Of a stretch of 64,000 bases of DNA, positions 42,332 to 51,832 are shown one piece after another. Within the stretch, counting starts at the first letter, position 1. Every line of letters begins with the position of its first letter. The stretch covers positions 434,001-498,000 of the forward strand of contig JAPKDQ010000001.1 in assembly GCA_028822445.1 (NCBI GenBank). Direction: 5' to 3'. The position numbers and the translations under genes are program-made. This DNA is from Rhodospirillaceae bacterium (GTDB lineage Bacteria; Pseudomonadota; Alphaproteobacteria; Rhodospirillales; Rhodospirillaceae). Below the pieces are notes generated by a model that was not told the DNA's origin, searched no databases, and was given only the letters and a program-made list of their open reading frames with translations.

Positions 42332-43678
42332 CTAGATATTTCCTGCTGGTCTCCAGTTCACCCGTGTGAGGCTTTCCCGGTAGGCCTTGAGTCCATATGC
42401 GATAAGCAGCGACCCAAGTGAACCCATAACGATGGTGACTAATGCCATTGAGTAATGTATCTGATTGGGGTCTCCAAACACGTTGTCGGTCACCCAGCCC
42501 ATGGCGAAGGGCCCTAGGCCAGCACCACCTATACCTATGACCAGGATATAAACCGAGGTGACGGTGCCGCGCAGTTGGTTGGGTGTCATGTCGTTGACGG
42601 CGGCCAACGCCTGCGCTGGTGGCCAGTTTGCGAAGACACCAGCCACAGCAAAGAACGCTAGGCAGAGTTCAGGTGTTGGCATCAACGGAGCGACTGTTGT
42701 GCCAATAGTGAGGCCGACACCACCCCACAAGACGGTGCGCATGGCGCCGTCTGTGTGTCCTTTGTCTTTGAACCAGTTGGTTACAAAGCCACTCGAGATC
42801 GCTGAAAAAATACCAAACAGGCCGCCGAAGATGCCGTACCAAATGCTGAATTGCGGGATCGACCAACCATGAACGCGGTCAAATAAGGAGGGCAGCCAAT
42901 TCACCCAGCCGTACACGGCCATGAGAATAAACGCGACGCCGAAGTGGTGGCAGATCAGCGTTGTCTTGTTTTGTTTAAGGAACGTGAAGATTTCGCCCCA
43001 TGATGGTTTCTCACTATGATCTGCGGCTATTTCTTTGCGTTTCGGTTCGCGCACGGTGAATGCCATGAGAAGGGCGGGAATTAACCCTGCAACGCCGATG
43101 ATAATAAACACGGCTTGCCAGCCGGGAACGAGGCCCAAGAACGGCATGTTGACGCCTTGCATCGTGAATGCAATCAGCAATCCACCGAAGACGTAGACTA
43201 GGCCCGTGCCGAAGGCTGTGGCCATGGTGTAGATGCCAAACGCCTTGGGTCGGTCACGGGGTTCAAAAAGGTCGCCAATGAGAGATGCCGTGCATGGGTT
43301 CAGGGTCGATTCGCCGATGCCGACGCCGACGCGCATACCGAACAGGCCACCAAAGCTTCGCACAAGGCCGCTGCCTGCCGTAAAGAGACTCCAGACGGCT
43401 GTTCCTGTGGTCAGAATCTTTACGCGGCTGTAGCGGTCAGCGGCCCAACCAATGGGAATGACGAAAAGTGAATAGAAAACGGCGAAGGCCAGACCCTGAA
43501 TTTGCCCCATCTGGGTATCGGTGAAACCCAGATCCGCTTGGATGGCCGGGGTTAATAGTCCGACGATCAGGCGGTCCATAAAGCCGAAGAAGTAGGCGAA
43601 GCAGATGACTCCAAGACAGTACCAAGAATAGCGCGGACTCGATCCCGTTGGGCCAGGTGCTTCGATTGCGTCGGCCAT
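42332..43678 (-). CDS. MFS transporter (spinster/anion-cation symporter type)
   Basis: The 448-residue protein has 12 membrane segments with DRLIVGLLTPAIQADLGFTD near residue 35, the loop 2-3 motif GWAADRYSRVKIL and GVGIGESTLNPCTASLIGD in helix 4-5, typical of the spinster-like branch used for organic acids and other anions. A GGGGGAGG ribosome site precedes its ATG. It is convergent with the HMGL-like gene and may import the acid handled by that pathway. Confidence 0.85.
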   Translation of the reverse strand: MADAIEAPGPTGSSPRYSWYCLGVICFAYFFGFMDRLIVGLLTPAIQADLGFTDTQMGQIQGLAFAVFYSLFVIPIGWAADRYSRVKILTTGTAVWSLFTAGSGLVRSFGGLFGMRVGVGIGESTLNPCTASLIGDLFEPRDRPKAFGIYTMATAFGTGLVYVFGGLLIAFTMQGVNMPFLGLVPGWQAVFIIIGVAGLIPALLMAFTVREPKRKEIAADHSEKPSWGEIFTFLKQNKTTLICHHFGVAFILMAVYGWVNWLPSLFDRVHGWSIPQFSIWYGIFGGLFGIFSAISSGFVTNWFKDKGHTDGAMRTVLWGGVGLTIGTTVAPLMPTPELCLAFFAVAGVFANWPPAQALAAVNDMTPNQLRGTVTSVYILVIGIGGAGLGPFAMGWVTDNVFGDPNQIHYSMALVTIVMGSLGSLLIAYGLKAYRESLTRVNWRPAGNI

Positions 43679-43780
43679 GGTTCAACCTCCCCCGGAAAAA
43701 AACTAATAAGCGTCTGTAGCAGGACTTGTGCTGGTTCGCTAGCGTTCAACTCAGTCGGTATCGTTAGCCCGCTGTATGGC

Positions 43781-43990
43781 TTAAGCTTTTTCTGATCCCC
43801 AGGAGAATGGCCACAGCCTACCATACAACCCTTGTAAGGCCTGTATTGTGCCGCGCCGCTCATAGATGTCCCGTTTCCGGGGGTGGGTTTTGCGTCCGAG
43901 ATGGTGCTTTAAGGATAAAATGTATTGCTTTAGCGCTAGCTCGTCATGGTTTGGTGGGCTAAGCATTTCATGTTTCGGGTTTCTAACCAT
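43781..43990 (-). CDS. Short hypothetical protein or gene fragment
   Basis: A 69-codon frame starts at ATG 43990 after a GAGG site and encodes a basic product (KHHLGRKTHPRKRDIYERR core, then TIQALQGLYGRLWPF). I recognise no family. It could be a genuine small gene or the start of a truncated one. It lies alone in the 390-base gap between the MFS gene and the methyltransferase gene; the rest of that gap holds nothing I can name. Confidence 0.3.
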   Translation of the reverse strand: MVRNPKHEMLSPPNHDELALKQYILSLKHHLGRKTHPRKRDIYERRGTIQALQGLYGRLWPFSWGSEKA

Positions 43991-44068
43991 GATAATCCTC
44001 AGTAAGTAGTGACTTAATATACAAGCATTATAGTAACTCTACGCGGGGGTTGCTTTGGTTCGGATCAG

Positions 44069-45199
44069 TTAACAGCAAGACGCATCACCCGCCCGCGTCT
44101 CTGGTGCAATACCAGACTTAGTTTCGTGGGGGGGTCGTAGCGTATCTCCGGAAGGTTCAAAAGGAACCTCTTCCGCTACGATGGCCTGGGCAGGGACAGG
44201 GTAGAAGTGATCGGCATATGGCTCTGAATTGAGAATTTTATAAGTCTTTTCACAGACCGCGATTGGCTGACCGCGCGCATAGGTATGGCCATCATCATCA
44301 GTGATGCTGGAGAAGGGGCCTCTGTAAATGACGGCCTCATTTTTGTCCCAACACGGACCTTCCTTACCCTTCCAGGCGAGCACTGTGACGGACCGATACT
44401 CTATGCCATCGATCACTTGCCAAGGATCAGCCTCACGCTTTTCAAGCGTGATCCCATAGAAACCAACTTCTTCAAGAAGCGCGATAAATTCATGCTCCTG
44501 AAGTGCGCCTGAGATGCAGCCGCTCCAAAGATTTTCGTCCTTCTTGAGGTGGTCTGGGGAGGTTTCGTCAGACACAATATCGGATATCGCTATGCGCCCC
44601 CCTTTTTTCAGCACGCGGAACATTTCTTTAAAGAGGGCTGGTTTGTCTGTGTCTGCCACGAGATTGAGGACGCAGTTGGATACGATGACGTCAATCGAGT
44701 TGTCGTTTACCAATGGTTTTTCGGCGCGCTGTTTTGCGCGCACGGCTTCGAAATCTACCAGCGCAGCGGCAGAGTTGAGGGGAGTGGTTGCAAGAACGCT
44801 GTCGACTTCGGTTAGGTCAGTTGCGAGGTCTTCGATGTGTCCGCGTCTAAAGTCGACGTTAGCGTATCCTATGCAGTCCGCGACGATAGGTGCGTTACGC
44901 CGCGCGATATCAAGCATCTCATCGGTCATGTCTATCCCGATGACGTTGCCCTGGGGGCCGACCACCTGAGAGGCAATAAAACAAATCTTACCGGTGCCCG
45001 AACCGAGATCGAGAACCGTTTCGCCTTCTCGGACATACTGAGATGGATCGCCGCAGCCGTAGTCTCTCTCGATCACTTCTTCAGGAATAACCTTCAAGTA
45101 CTTAGGATCGTAATCGACAGGGCAACATAACGCCTCTTCTCGTTCTTGAGCGCCTGCGCCGTAGCGTGCTTTGATCACGTCTTGAACCATATCTTGCAT
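44069..45199 (-). CDS. ArsM-like arsenite S-adenosylmethionine methyltransferase
   Basis: The product has the SAM fold (VLDLGSGTGKICFIASQ, IGIDMTDEMLDIAR) and the three cysteines that bind As(III) in ArsM, here C49 in RDYGCG, C176 in VSNCVLNL and C228 in WSGCISGAL. ArsM methylates arsenite to methyl- and dimethylarsenicals. At 376 residues it is long; an added C-terminal region (from about 280) has a CEKTYKIL motif and ends in Cys-Cys. It stands alone, with no ArsR or arsenosugar enzyme gene beside it. Confidence 0.78.
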   Translation of the reverse strand: MQDMVQDVIKARYGAGAQEREEALCCPVDYDPKYLKVIPEEVIERDYGCGDPSQYVREGETVLDLGSGTGKICFIASQVVGPQGNVIGIDMTDEMLDIARRNAPIVADCIGYANVDFRRGHIEDLATDLTEVDSVLATTPLNSAAALVDFEAVRAKQRAEKPLVNDNSIDVIVSNCVLNLVADTDKPALFKEMFRVLKKGGRIAISDIVSDETSPDHLKKDENLWSGCISGALQEHEFIALLEEVGFYGITLEKREADPWQVIDGIEYRSVTVLAWKGKEGPCWDKNEAVIYRGPFSSITDDDGHTYARGQPIAVCEKTYKILNSEPYADHFYPVPAQAIVAEEVPFEPSGDTLRPPHETKSGIAPETRAGDASCC

Positions 45200-45345
45200 C
45201 GCGAGAAACTCCTTGAAAAAAATGTCTATTTTGGCCGCCTGAAAAACCGTATTAGTTCATAACATATTTCTTTTGGAGCAATCCAAGGTCACAGCCCCTA
45301 CCGCTTCACGTTTTCGTGTGGTTTGTTGTCTCTATGAGGAAACCC

Positions 45346-46353
45346 ATGAATTTTTGTACCGCCTTCATAGCCCTTACGGTGGCCATCCATTCTAGTTTAG
45401 TCAGCGTGGCGAGCGCAGAACCACCGAAAGTTGCCGGCTTTGCAGCGCCTGGAACGGCTGGGGAAGTCTATTGGCAGAAGTTCTACGATTCTGTTGTTGA
45501 GCTCGGTGAGGGGCGCCTAGACGCAACTCTGATGGTGCTCGGAGAAGCCGGGCCCGAAGAAACCCAATTCGCCGGGCTTCGGAGAAACAGATTGCAGATG
45601 GGCGGCATCTCTACCGGTACGTTAGGCCTGGCACTTCCAGAGTTGGCCGTGCTGCGTGCTCCCTATTTGTTCGAGTCCATCGAAGAAGCTTCCTATGTGC
45701 TCGATGAATACCTTTTGGATTCTCTCTCGCAAAGATTCGCAGAAAAGAATCTCGTTCTCCTATCATGGATGATGGATGGCTGGATGGATTTGTACGCGAC
45801 GTTTAGGATTGGTCTTACCACGGACGTGCGTGGACGAAAGATGCGGGTGTCGGCTGATGATTCTGCCTTATTATTTATGGCGGCCCTGGGAGCCGACGTC
45901 ATTCAAATTCCATTGAGTGATGTTATCCCAGGGATGCAAACTGGATTGGTCGAGGGCGGTGAACAAAGCATACAAATATTTGCATTGGCAGGCCTTGATT
46001 CAGTTGCGCGGAACTTTGCGCTTACTCACCATTCCTATTCAACAGCCGGTGTCGTTGCAAACAAAGATTGGTGGGACGGTTTGTCTGAGCAAGATCAGTC
46101 AGTCTATCGCCGCTCTGTTCCCGGCGCCGGTTGGTATCGTAGAGTGGTTCAAGACCGGAACGCTCAATATTTGGAAAGGGCGGGAGACGTGGGTTTGAAA
46201 GTGTTGCGTCTGTCAGGGGAGCAGCACGCGTCTTGGCAATCTATCGGCCTCGATATTCATTCCGAACTTATTATGAAGATCGGTGGAGATGCTGCTGCAC
46301 TCTATGATGAGATTATGACTGCAAAAAAAGCGTTTGCGGAACGCGATCAATAG
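45346..46353 (+). CDS. TRAP-type solute-binding protein (DctP family)
   Basis: ATG 45346 is chosen over upstream starts because GAGG lies six bases before it and it gives a signal peptide ending near SVASA. The 335-residue product has DctP-family features: RRNRLQMGGISTGTLGL, APYLFESIEEA, the RGRKMRVSADDSA segment, and LVEGGEQSI. It should bind a carboxylate in the periplasm. No DctQ or DctM membrane genes are adjacent, so it is an orphan. Its end overlaps the convergent CIA30 gene by seven bases. Confidence 0.82.
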   Translation: MNFCTAFIALTVAIHSSLVSVASAEPPKVAGFAAPGTAGEVYWQKFYDSVVELGEGRLDATLMVLGEAGPEETQFAGLRRNRLQMGGISTGTLGLALPELAVLRAPYLFESIEEASYVLDEYLLDSLSQRFAEKNLVLLSWMMDGWMDLYATFRIGLTTDVRGRKMRVSADDSALLFMAALGADVIQIPLSDVIPGMQTGLVEGGEQSIQIFALAGLDSVARNFALTHHSYSTAGVVANKDWWDGLSEQDQSVYRRSVPGAGWYRRVVQDRNAQYLERAGDVGLKVLRLSGEQHASWQSIGLDIHSELIMKIGGDAAALYDEIMTAKKAFAERDQ

Positions 46354-46925
46354 AGAGCCAGGCGCCCTAACGCGATGTCCGCTTCAAAATCTCTCATCCA
46401 GCCTAGGATTCCAAGCCGGAGCAGTGCTTCCAAATTGAGGGGCGTTTCTATCGCGCTCGGTTCGAATTTTGACCATGGCAGTTTAACAGTCGTCCAGGAT
46501 TGAGGTGCCTTAAAGGTGGCGCGATAGGACTGGTCATACCGCCGAACATCTGTTGTTCTCAGGTGGCAATTATATGATTCACCGTTTCCATATACATCAA
46601 GTTCGACACCGGTGTAACTTCGCCCATCAAAGGGTCTTTGGTTTTTGCCAAGGTCAATCGCTAACTGTATGAACCCGCCGTCTCTTGTATCCACAGTGCC
46701 TGTCAGACGTATGCAGGGGCGTCCATCTATCTCGTCTAGGTTGGCGCCGCCAGTGCTGCGCCCGCCCATCACTTGATCCGTAAAACCCACCCATCGGTTT
46801 CCAGATAAGGCAATGCCTGTCCCTGACGCGAAATCGTCAATTATGAGCCGGCTCGCATTTTCTGCTGATGCCGAGCCAAGCGTGAGTGAGGCAGATGATC
46901 CAGCCATAAATCCGCGCCGATGCAT
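46347..46925 (-). CDS. CIA30-like exported protein
   Basis: The 192-residue product starts with MHRRGFMAGSSASLTLGSAS, a probable Tat signal. The rest is a beta-sandwich of the CIA30/NDUFAF1 type: VGFTDQVMGGRST, RLTGTVDTRDGGFIQL, GVELDVYGNGESYNCHLRTT and WTTVKLPWSKF. In mitochondria the relative helps assemble complex I; bacterial ones are unexplained and the fold is carbohydrate-binding-like. It may be linked to the GPH symporter that diverges from it. Confidence 0.8.
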   Translation of the reverse strand: MHRRGFMAGSSASLTLGSASAENASRLIIDDFASGTGIALSGNRWVGFTDQVMGGRSTGGANLDEIDGRPCIRLTGTVDTRDGGFIQLAIDLGKNQRPFDGRSYTGVELDVYGNGESYNCHLRTTDVRRYDQSYRATFKAPQSWTTVKLPWSKFEPSAIETPLNLEALLRLGILGWMRDFEADIALGRLALY

Positions 46926-47055
46926 TATCGGCCTCCTTTTCTAGCACATTTTTTTGTTTACGACCGGTGGGTGGTTTTGGATCGAAAGGAAACCTAGTAG
47001 CGTCGGAGAAAACAAGCATAATAAATTTTACGTAATAAAGTTTCTTGGAGGGGAC

Positions 47056-48420
47056 ATGAACAGTTCAAAAAGCGCTGATATAAAGCTACCACTTTCGGTG
47101 GCGATTGGTTGGGGTATTGGCACCGTAGTGCCGTCGATTATGTTCAACATTACCAACGTCTTCCTGATGCGGTTTATGACGGATCTCTTAGGAATCGCAG
47201 CAGCGACGGCGGGTGCAGTGTTCGCGGCTTCGAAAATATATGATGCAGTAACTGACCCTGTGATGGGTACGATTAGCGATAGAACGCGTTCGCCCTGGGG
47301 GCGGCATCGGCCGTATCTGTTATTAGGCGCTGTGGTTTGCGGTGCCTCCCTCGTTGCTATTTTCGCGCCACCGGGCTGGGTCGTGGAATCGAACGCCGCT
47401 TGGTACATGCTTGGCGCGCTGGTGCTCTATTCCACTGGTTACACAATCTTCAACGTTCCGTATCTGGCAATGCCCGCTGAGATGACCGAGAACTATCATG
47501 AGCGTTCATTCCTTATGTCCTGGCGGGTCACAGCTATCAATGTGGCGCAAGTTGGTGGGCTCATTCTCGCGCCTGTGATCTTAGTTTCAGCCGGCGGTGG
47601 GCGTGAGGGGTACGCCGTTGTTGGCTGGGTCATGGCGGGGGTCGTGATACTAGCTGGTATCATCAGTTTTACGATGACGGCTAAGGCGCCCTATCATGAC
47701 GTTCCGTCTGGTCCATCTCCTAGCTTTAAGGATCAGGTACGGACCGTAGCTGGCAATAAGCCATTCTTAAAGCTGATCGTGATTAAGTTCTTCATGCTGC
47801 TCGCAAACTCGTTTTCCTTTGGGGCGTACGCCTATTTTGTTCAGCGGGTGTTGCAGCAGCAAGACACAACCCTCTCTTACATGTTTATGACCTCTACCGC
47901 TGCAAGCTTGTTGGCTATACCCATCTGGTTGAAGGTGTCTAAGCGGGTCGGAAAAGCGCGTACGCTGATGATAGCCTGCTCAATCTTGTCGCTCGCATCG
48001 TTGTCTTGGTTGTTGGCAGGCTCAAATGAACCACTACTTCTGATCCTGATGCGGCCTATGGGTACGGGTATAGCTGCGGCTGGAATACTATTGATCGGCC
48101 AATCCATGCTGCCTGATACCATTGAGTACGATCGCCGCAGGACCGGTATGGAACGCGCCGGAATTTTTGCAGGTATTTACACTACGGCTGAAAAGTTCGC
48201 CTATGCGCTTGGGCCAGCAATTACCGGGATTTTACTGGGTGCAATGGGCTATATCTCTGGTACGGGGGGGGGTGGGATTGAGCAGCCTGAAAGTGCGATT
48301 ACGGCGATTTACTTGGCCATCGCTGTGGCGCCACCCATTTGCTTAATGATGGCGGTCGGCATGTTGTTCTTCTACGACCTGGATGAAGAAAAGCTAAAAG
48401 CTACAACGCAAGAGATCTAA
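47056..48420 (+). CDS. GPH-family (MelB-like) cation:sugar symporter, second copy
   Basis: The start at ATG 47056 follows a strong TTGGAGGGGAC ribosome site; a longer frame from TTG 46954 lacks one. The 454-residue product has the same features as the copy at 372-1784: SKIYDAVTDPVMGTISD, GRHRPYLLLGA, YLAMPAEMTENYHERS, and the end block DLDEEKLKATT. It faces a Tat-exported CIA30-like protein. Substrate unknown; sugars or glucuronides are the family norm. Confidence 0.88.
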   Translation: MNSSKSADIKLPLSVAIGWGIGTVVPSIMFNITNVFLMRFMTDLLGIAAATAGAVFAASKIYDAVTDPVMGTISDRTRSPWGRHRPYLLLGAVVCGASLVAIFAPPGWVVESNAAWYMLGALVLYSTGYTIFNVPYLAMPAEMTENYHERSFLMSWRVTAINVAQVGGLILAPVILVSAGGGREGYAVVGWVMAGVVILAGIISFTMTAKAPYHDVPSGPSPSFKDQVRTVAGNKPFLKLIVIKFFMLLANSFSFGAYAYFVQRVLQQQDTTLSYMFMTSTAASLLAIPIWLKVSKRVGKARTLMIACSILSLASLSWLLAGSNEPLLLILMRPMGTGIAAAGILLIGQSMLPDTIEYDRRRTGMERAGIFAGIYTTAEKFAYALGPAITGILLGAMGYISGTGGGGIEQPESAITAIYLAIAVAPPICLMMAVGMLFFYDLDEEKLKATTQEI

Positions 48421-48437
48421 GGCGTTCTAAATAAGAA

Positions 48438-48474
48438 AAACGGCGCCGCTCCGATGGAGGGCGCCGTTTCTTTT
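48438..48474. terminator. Strong bidirectional terminator
   Basis: A perfect stem AAACGGCGCC / GGCGCCGTTT (48438-48447 and 48460-48469) is followed by CTTTT on the plus side and preceded by a run of A that gives a T tract on the minus strand. It separates the GPH gene from the convergent icd gene. Confidence 0.85.
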
Positions 48475-48492
48475 GGATCAAAATCTGGCGGC

Positions 48493-49707
48493 TTAGGCCA
48501 TCTCTGTCTGAAGCATTTCATCGAGCTTCTCTAGGAATTGACTGGTTGTCATCCAGGCTTGCTCAGGCCCGATCAGGATGGCTAAATCTTTCGTCATAAA
48601 GCCACTTTCAACGGCATCAACGCAGACCTTCTCCAGAGTTTCAGCGAAGCCAACAACATCAGGTGTGCCATCAAACTCGCCACGGTATTTGAGGCCACGG
48701 GTCCACGCAAAAATAGACGCGATCGGGTTGGTGGATGTTTCCTTGCCTTCTTGGTGCAAGCGGTAGTGGCGGGTCACTGTTCCGTGGGCCGCTTCTGCTT
48801 CCACAGTTTTGCCGTCTGGCGTCATCAGTACAGATGTCATCAAACCGAGTGAACCGAAGCCCTGGGCCACAGTGTCTGACTGCACATCGCCGTCGTAATT
48901 TTTACAGGCCCAAACGTAACCGCCAGACCACTTCATCGCGCACGCGACCATGTCGTCGATTAGGCGATGCTCATAGGTAAGGCCCTTGGCGTCGAATTCA
49001 TCTTTGAATTCACTGTCAAATACCTCTTGGAAGAGATCTTTGAAGCGGCCGTCATAGGCTTTTAGAATTGTGTTCTTGGTAGACAGATAGACAGGGTAAT
49101 TGCGTTGCAGTCCGTAATTCATACATGCCCGCGCAAAACCACGGATCGATTCATCGAGGTTGTACATGCCCATGGCAATGCCTGGTTCTTGGAATTTGTA
49201 CACTTCCAAGTCGATTGGATCACTGCCGTCTTCGGGCTGAAATTTCATCGTAAGGGTTCCTGCACCAGGCACTAAAAAGTCCGTTGCACGGTATTGGTCA
49301 CCAAACGCATGACGTCCGATAACTATCGGCTGGGTCCAACCGGGAACATAGCGTGGGACATTTGAGCAAATGATCGGCTCGCGGAAAACGGTCCCGCCTA
49401 AAATATTCCGGATTGTTCCGTTGGGGGACCGCCACATCTTCTTAAGGCTGAACTCTTCGACCCTGTCTTCATCAGGTGTGATGGTGGCGCACTTTACGCC
49501 GACGCCGAATTCTTTAATGGCATTGGCTGCGTCGATGGTGATCTGGTCATCCGTCTCGTCGCGCGCTTCGACACCAAGGTCGAAGTATTTCAAATCGACG
49601 TCCAGGTATGGGAGAATCAGTTTACTCTTTATGAACTCCCAAATAATTCGTGTCATCTCATCGCCGTCCAACTCGGCGATGGGGTTTTTAACTTTAATCT
49701 TACTCAC
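48493..49707 (-). CDS. icd: NADP-dependent isocitrate dehydrogenase
   Basis: This TCA enzyme oxidises isocitrate to 2-oxoglutarate. The 404-residue product is the dimeric, eukaryote-like type II form: [12 protein letters not shown] at the N-terminus, the substrate loop [38 protein letters not shown], the metal site [20 protein letters not shown], and the NADP-binding [17 protein letters not shown] start at 49707 follows AAGGGAG. The gene appears complete and normal. Confidence 0.97.
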   Translation of the reverse strand: MSKIKVKNPIAELDGDEMTRIIWEFIKSKLILPYLDVDLKYFDLGVEARDETDDQITIDAANAIKEFGVGVKCATITPDEDRVEEFSLKKMWRSPNGTIRNILGGTVFREPIICSNVPRYVPGWTQPIVIGRHAFGDQYRATDFLVPGAGTLTMKFQPEDGSDPIDLEVYKFQEPGIAMGMYNLDESIRGFARACMNYGLQRNYPVYLSTKNTILKAYDGRFKDLFQEVFDSEFKDEFDAKGLTYEHRLIDDMVACAMKWSGGYVWACKNYDGDVQSDTVAQGFGSLGLMTSVLMTPDGKTVEAEAAHGTVTRHYRLHQEGKETSTNPIASIFAWTRGLKYRGEFDGTPDVVGFAETLEKVCVDAVESGFMTKDLAILIGPEQAWMTTSQFLEKLDEMLQTEMA

Positions 49708-49828
49708 GTATGGCTCCCTTCTGCTGCGGGCTTCTCCCGCTTAGTTTTGTGGGGCATTGGCCCCGTGTTTGAGTGCCCGGAAAGTAGGGCAATGGGGCGT
49801 TTGGGTGCAAGCCTAGTGGCGCGAGAGT

Positions 49829-50446
49829 TCAGGTTTCGGGCAAATCCGGGTGCTTTATGCCGGGGTCCGGCTGAAAACCGACCAGTTTTTCTCGAATATT
49901 GGGTAGAATATCGGTCACGGAATGGACGGTGGTGAAGAGGTCTTCGGTTGGGCCGTAGCCGAAACCGCCGGCGTTCACAGCGTCGGCGAGCGCTACCAGA
50001 TTGTTCCAGTATCCCTTCCAGCTGGCCAAAATGACGGGTTTGTTGTGCACCGATAGCTGCCGCCAAGTGATAATCTCGAGAAATTCTTCCAGTGTTCCGA
50101 TGCCACCCGGCAGAATGCAGAATGCATCCGAATGCTCAAACATCATGCGTTTTCGGCTATGCATGTCGGGCACAACGATAATTTCTGCTGATTGGTGGCC
50201 GATTTCGCGGTCTTTGAGAAACTTTGGGATGACCCCAAGCGCCTGCCCGCCATGATTTAGGATTGCGTCCGATATCGCGCCCATGAGCCCAGCTGAGCCG
50301 CCCCCGTAGACCAGTTTAACATTTGAACGAGCCATAATCTCTCCAAGTTCGGCCGCAAATTTTTCAAAGTCAGGGTCTGCGCCAGACCGTGAGCCACAAA
50401 AGACGCAAAGGCTAAAACCCTTATTCTGTTCTTGGTATTGTTGCAT
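49829..50446 (-). CDS. LOG-family nucleoside monophosphate phosphoribohydrolase
   Basis: The 205-residue product has the LOG family signatures: CVFCGSRSGADP, LVYGGGSAGLMGAISDA, HSRKRMMFEHSDAFCILPGG and PGGIGTLEEFLEIITW (PGGxGTxxE). Family enzymes cut nucleotide-linked bases (cytokinin riboside monophosphates in plants and some bacteria) and were once called lysine decarboxylases in error. In free-living bacteria the role is nucleotide salvage or damage control. It lies upstream of icd on the same strand. Confidence 0.88.
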   Translation of the reverse strand: MQQYQEQNKGFSLCVFCGSRSGADPDFEKFAAELGEIMARSNVKLVYGGGSAGLMGAISDAILNHGGQALGVIPKFLKDREIGHQSAEIIVVPDMHSRKRMMFEHSDAFCILPGGIGTLEEFLEIITWRQLSVHNKPVILASWKGYWNNLVALADAVNAGGFGYGPTEDLFTTVHSVTDILPNIREKLVGFQPDPGIKHPDLPET

Positions 50447-50575
50447 GGGGTGGGATTAAGTCCGGGTTGCCAGTGATAAACGAACTATGTACTGCTTAGG
50501 CACGCACTGAACCTACACTTATATCGACTGAGATGAAGTGCTGAAGAGTTAACCAGGGTTCTGCCGGAGGAAAAT

Positions 50576-51013
50576 ATGATGTTTAAGTATCTAGGTGCAG
50601 CTCTTGCTGCCGCAGTATTCACATTCGGACTTTCAACAGCGCATGCTGCAGACAAGGATGTTGTTGATTACCGACAAAATTTGATGAAATCTCTAGGCGC
50701 GCATGCGGCTGGACTTGGGGCGATTGCCCAAAACAAGGTTCCCTATGGTGATAATCTCGCACACCATGCCGATGCGATTGCAGCCGCTGCAGATGCTGCT
50801 CAGCTAGCATTTGACCAGAATCTTCCCGGAGGAAAAGCCGGAGCAAATATTTGGGAAAATTGGGAAGACTTTAGCGGACGGTTTAAGGCGTTAGCGAGCT
50901 CGGCGAGAGAAGTTGCTGCTGCTGCCCGGAGTGGCGGAATGGCAGAAGCGGGCCCAAAAATAGGCGGCTTATTTACATGTAAATCTTGCCACGATTTATA
51001 TAAGACTGAGTAG
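50576..51013 (+). CDS. Cytochrome c' family protein
   Basis: The 145-residue periplasmic product has a signal peptide (FGLSTAHA-A) and a four-helix layout with the single haem site CKSCH near the C-terminus (CKSCHDLYKTE), the placement of class II cytochromes c' and c-556. Such proteins bind NO or pass electrons. GGAGG lies five bases before the ATG. It is convergent with a cytochrome b561-type gene and they share a terminator; functional pairing of a c' and a b cytochrome is known elsewhere. Confidence 0.9.
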   Translation: MMFKYLGAALAAAVFTFGLSTAHAADKDVVDYRQNLMKSLGAHAAGLGAIAQNKVPYGDNLAHHADAIAAAADAAQLAFDQNLPGGKAGANIWENWEDFSGRFKALASSAREVAAAARSGGMAEAGPKIGGLFTCKSCHDLYKTE

Positions 51014-51039
51014 CACGTTCTAATACCATAGAGTTTTGG

Positions 51040-51069
51040 CCGCCAGTTCTTCACAGGACTGGCGGTTTT
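51040..51069. terminator. Bidirectional terminator between the cytochrome genes
   Basis: CCGCCAGT (51040-51047) pairs with ACTGGCGG (51058-51065) around a ten-base loop and is followed by TTTT; the minus strand side carries AAAAC, which gives TTTT too. Confidence 0.8.
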
Positions 51070-51085
51070 CTATGTCTGAACGGGT

Positions 51086-51832
51086 TTAGAGCCTCTCGGC
51101 GTTGAACAAAAGCCACATGAGGACAGAGACCCCTAGAGTTATTGCGGCTCCAAGCCTTGCGCTTGCAAAGAATAGTTTTGGTTGTTTTCTTCCGTCTGGC
51201 AATCTGCGGCGCCCCGTGATCATCGCCATGATGAGACCCTGTTTTTTAACTAGCCAGTAAAATAGGTTCGCGGCTATGTGGAGTAAGATCAGGGTGACCA
51301 AGCAGTACGACCAGATTTTCTTGTGGATGCCCGTAACTTCTTTGCTCGTTTCATCTTCTACGAGGAAGGCCAGGGGGCCTTTCGTTGCGAAAAATGAGTC
51401 GTCTTGCGAAAACAGCCCTGTCCCGGTCTGCGCCAGGAGGGCCAGTAGAATAACCATGACGACGGCTCCACCGGCTGGATTGTGTCCGGCAAAGAAGGTC
51501 GACGGTCCTTTGAAAACGGTTTTGACGTATGCGAGTGTTTTGATGGGGCCTGTTACAAAGTTTGTGAACCGAGCTGTTGTCGACCCTGTTATTCCCCAGA
51601 TGACCCTAAAAATAATGAGGCCAAGAATTGTTACGCCGCTTAAGGCATGTACATTCATGTTTGAAATAAATTGATTAGTACCCGGTAGAGTGAAATCTAA
51701 GCCTCCGATTTCTCCAGTGACGTAGCTCAGCGCAATGAAAAAGACTAGGAACCAGTGAAAAAACCGCACCCAGATATCCCAAACTTTGATTGTTAGTTTG
51801 GTGTTTGGTTCGGAATTGGGAGTGTTTGTCAT
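51086..51832 (-). CDS. Cytochrome b561-type di-haem membrane protein
   Basis: From ATG 51832 (AGG eight bases before; a start five codons earlier is possible) the product of about 248 residues has four to five membrane helices with the b561/HydC histidines: VRFFHWFLVFFIALSYVTG, SNMNVHALSGVTILGLIIFR (preceded by N-terminal hydrophilic part), GIHKKIWSYCLVTLILLHI. Such proteins carry electrons between quinol and periplasmic c-type cytochromes. The convergent cytochrome c' is a likely partner. Confidence 0.85.
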   Translation of the reverse strand: MTNTPNSEPNTKLTIKVWDIWVRFFHWFLVFFIALSYVTGEIGGLDFTLPGTNQFISNMNVHALSGVTILGLIIFRVIWGITGSTTARFTNFVTGPIKTLAYVKTVFKGPSTFFAGHNPAGGAVVMVILLALLAQTGTGLFSQDDSFFATKGPLAFLVEDETSKEVTGIHKKIWSYCLVTLILLHIAANLFYWLVKKQGLIMAMITGRRRLPDGRKQPKLFFASARLGAAITLGVSVLMWLLFNAERL

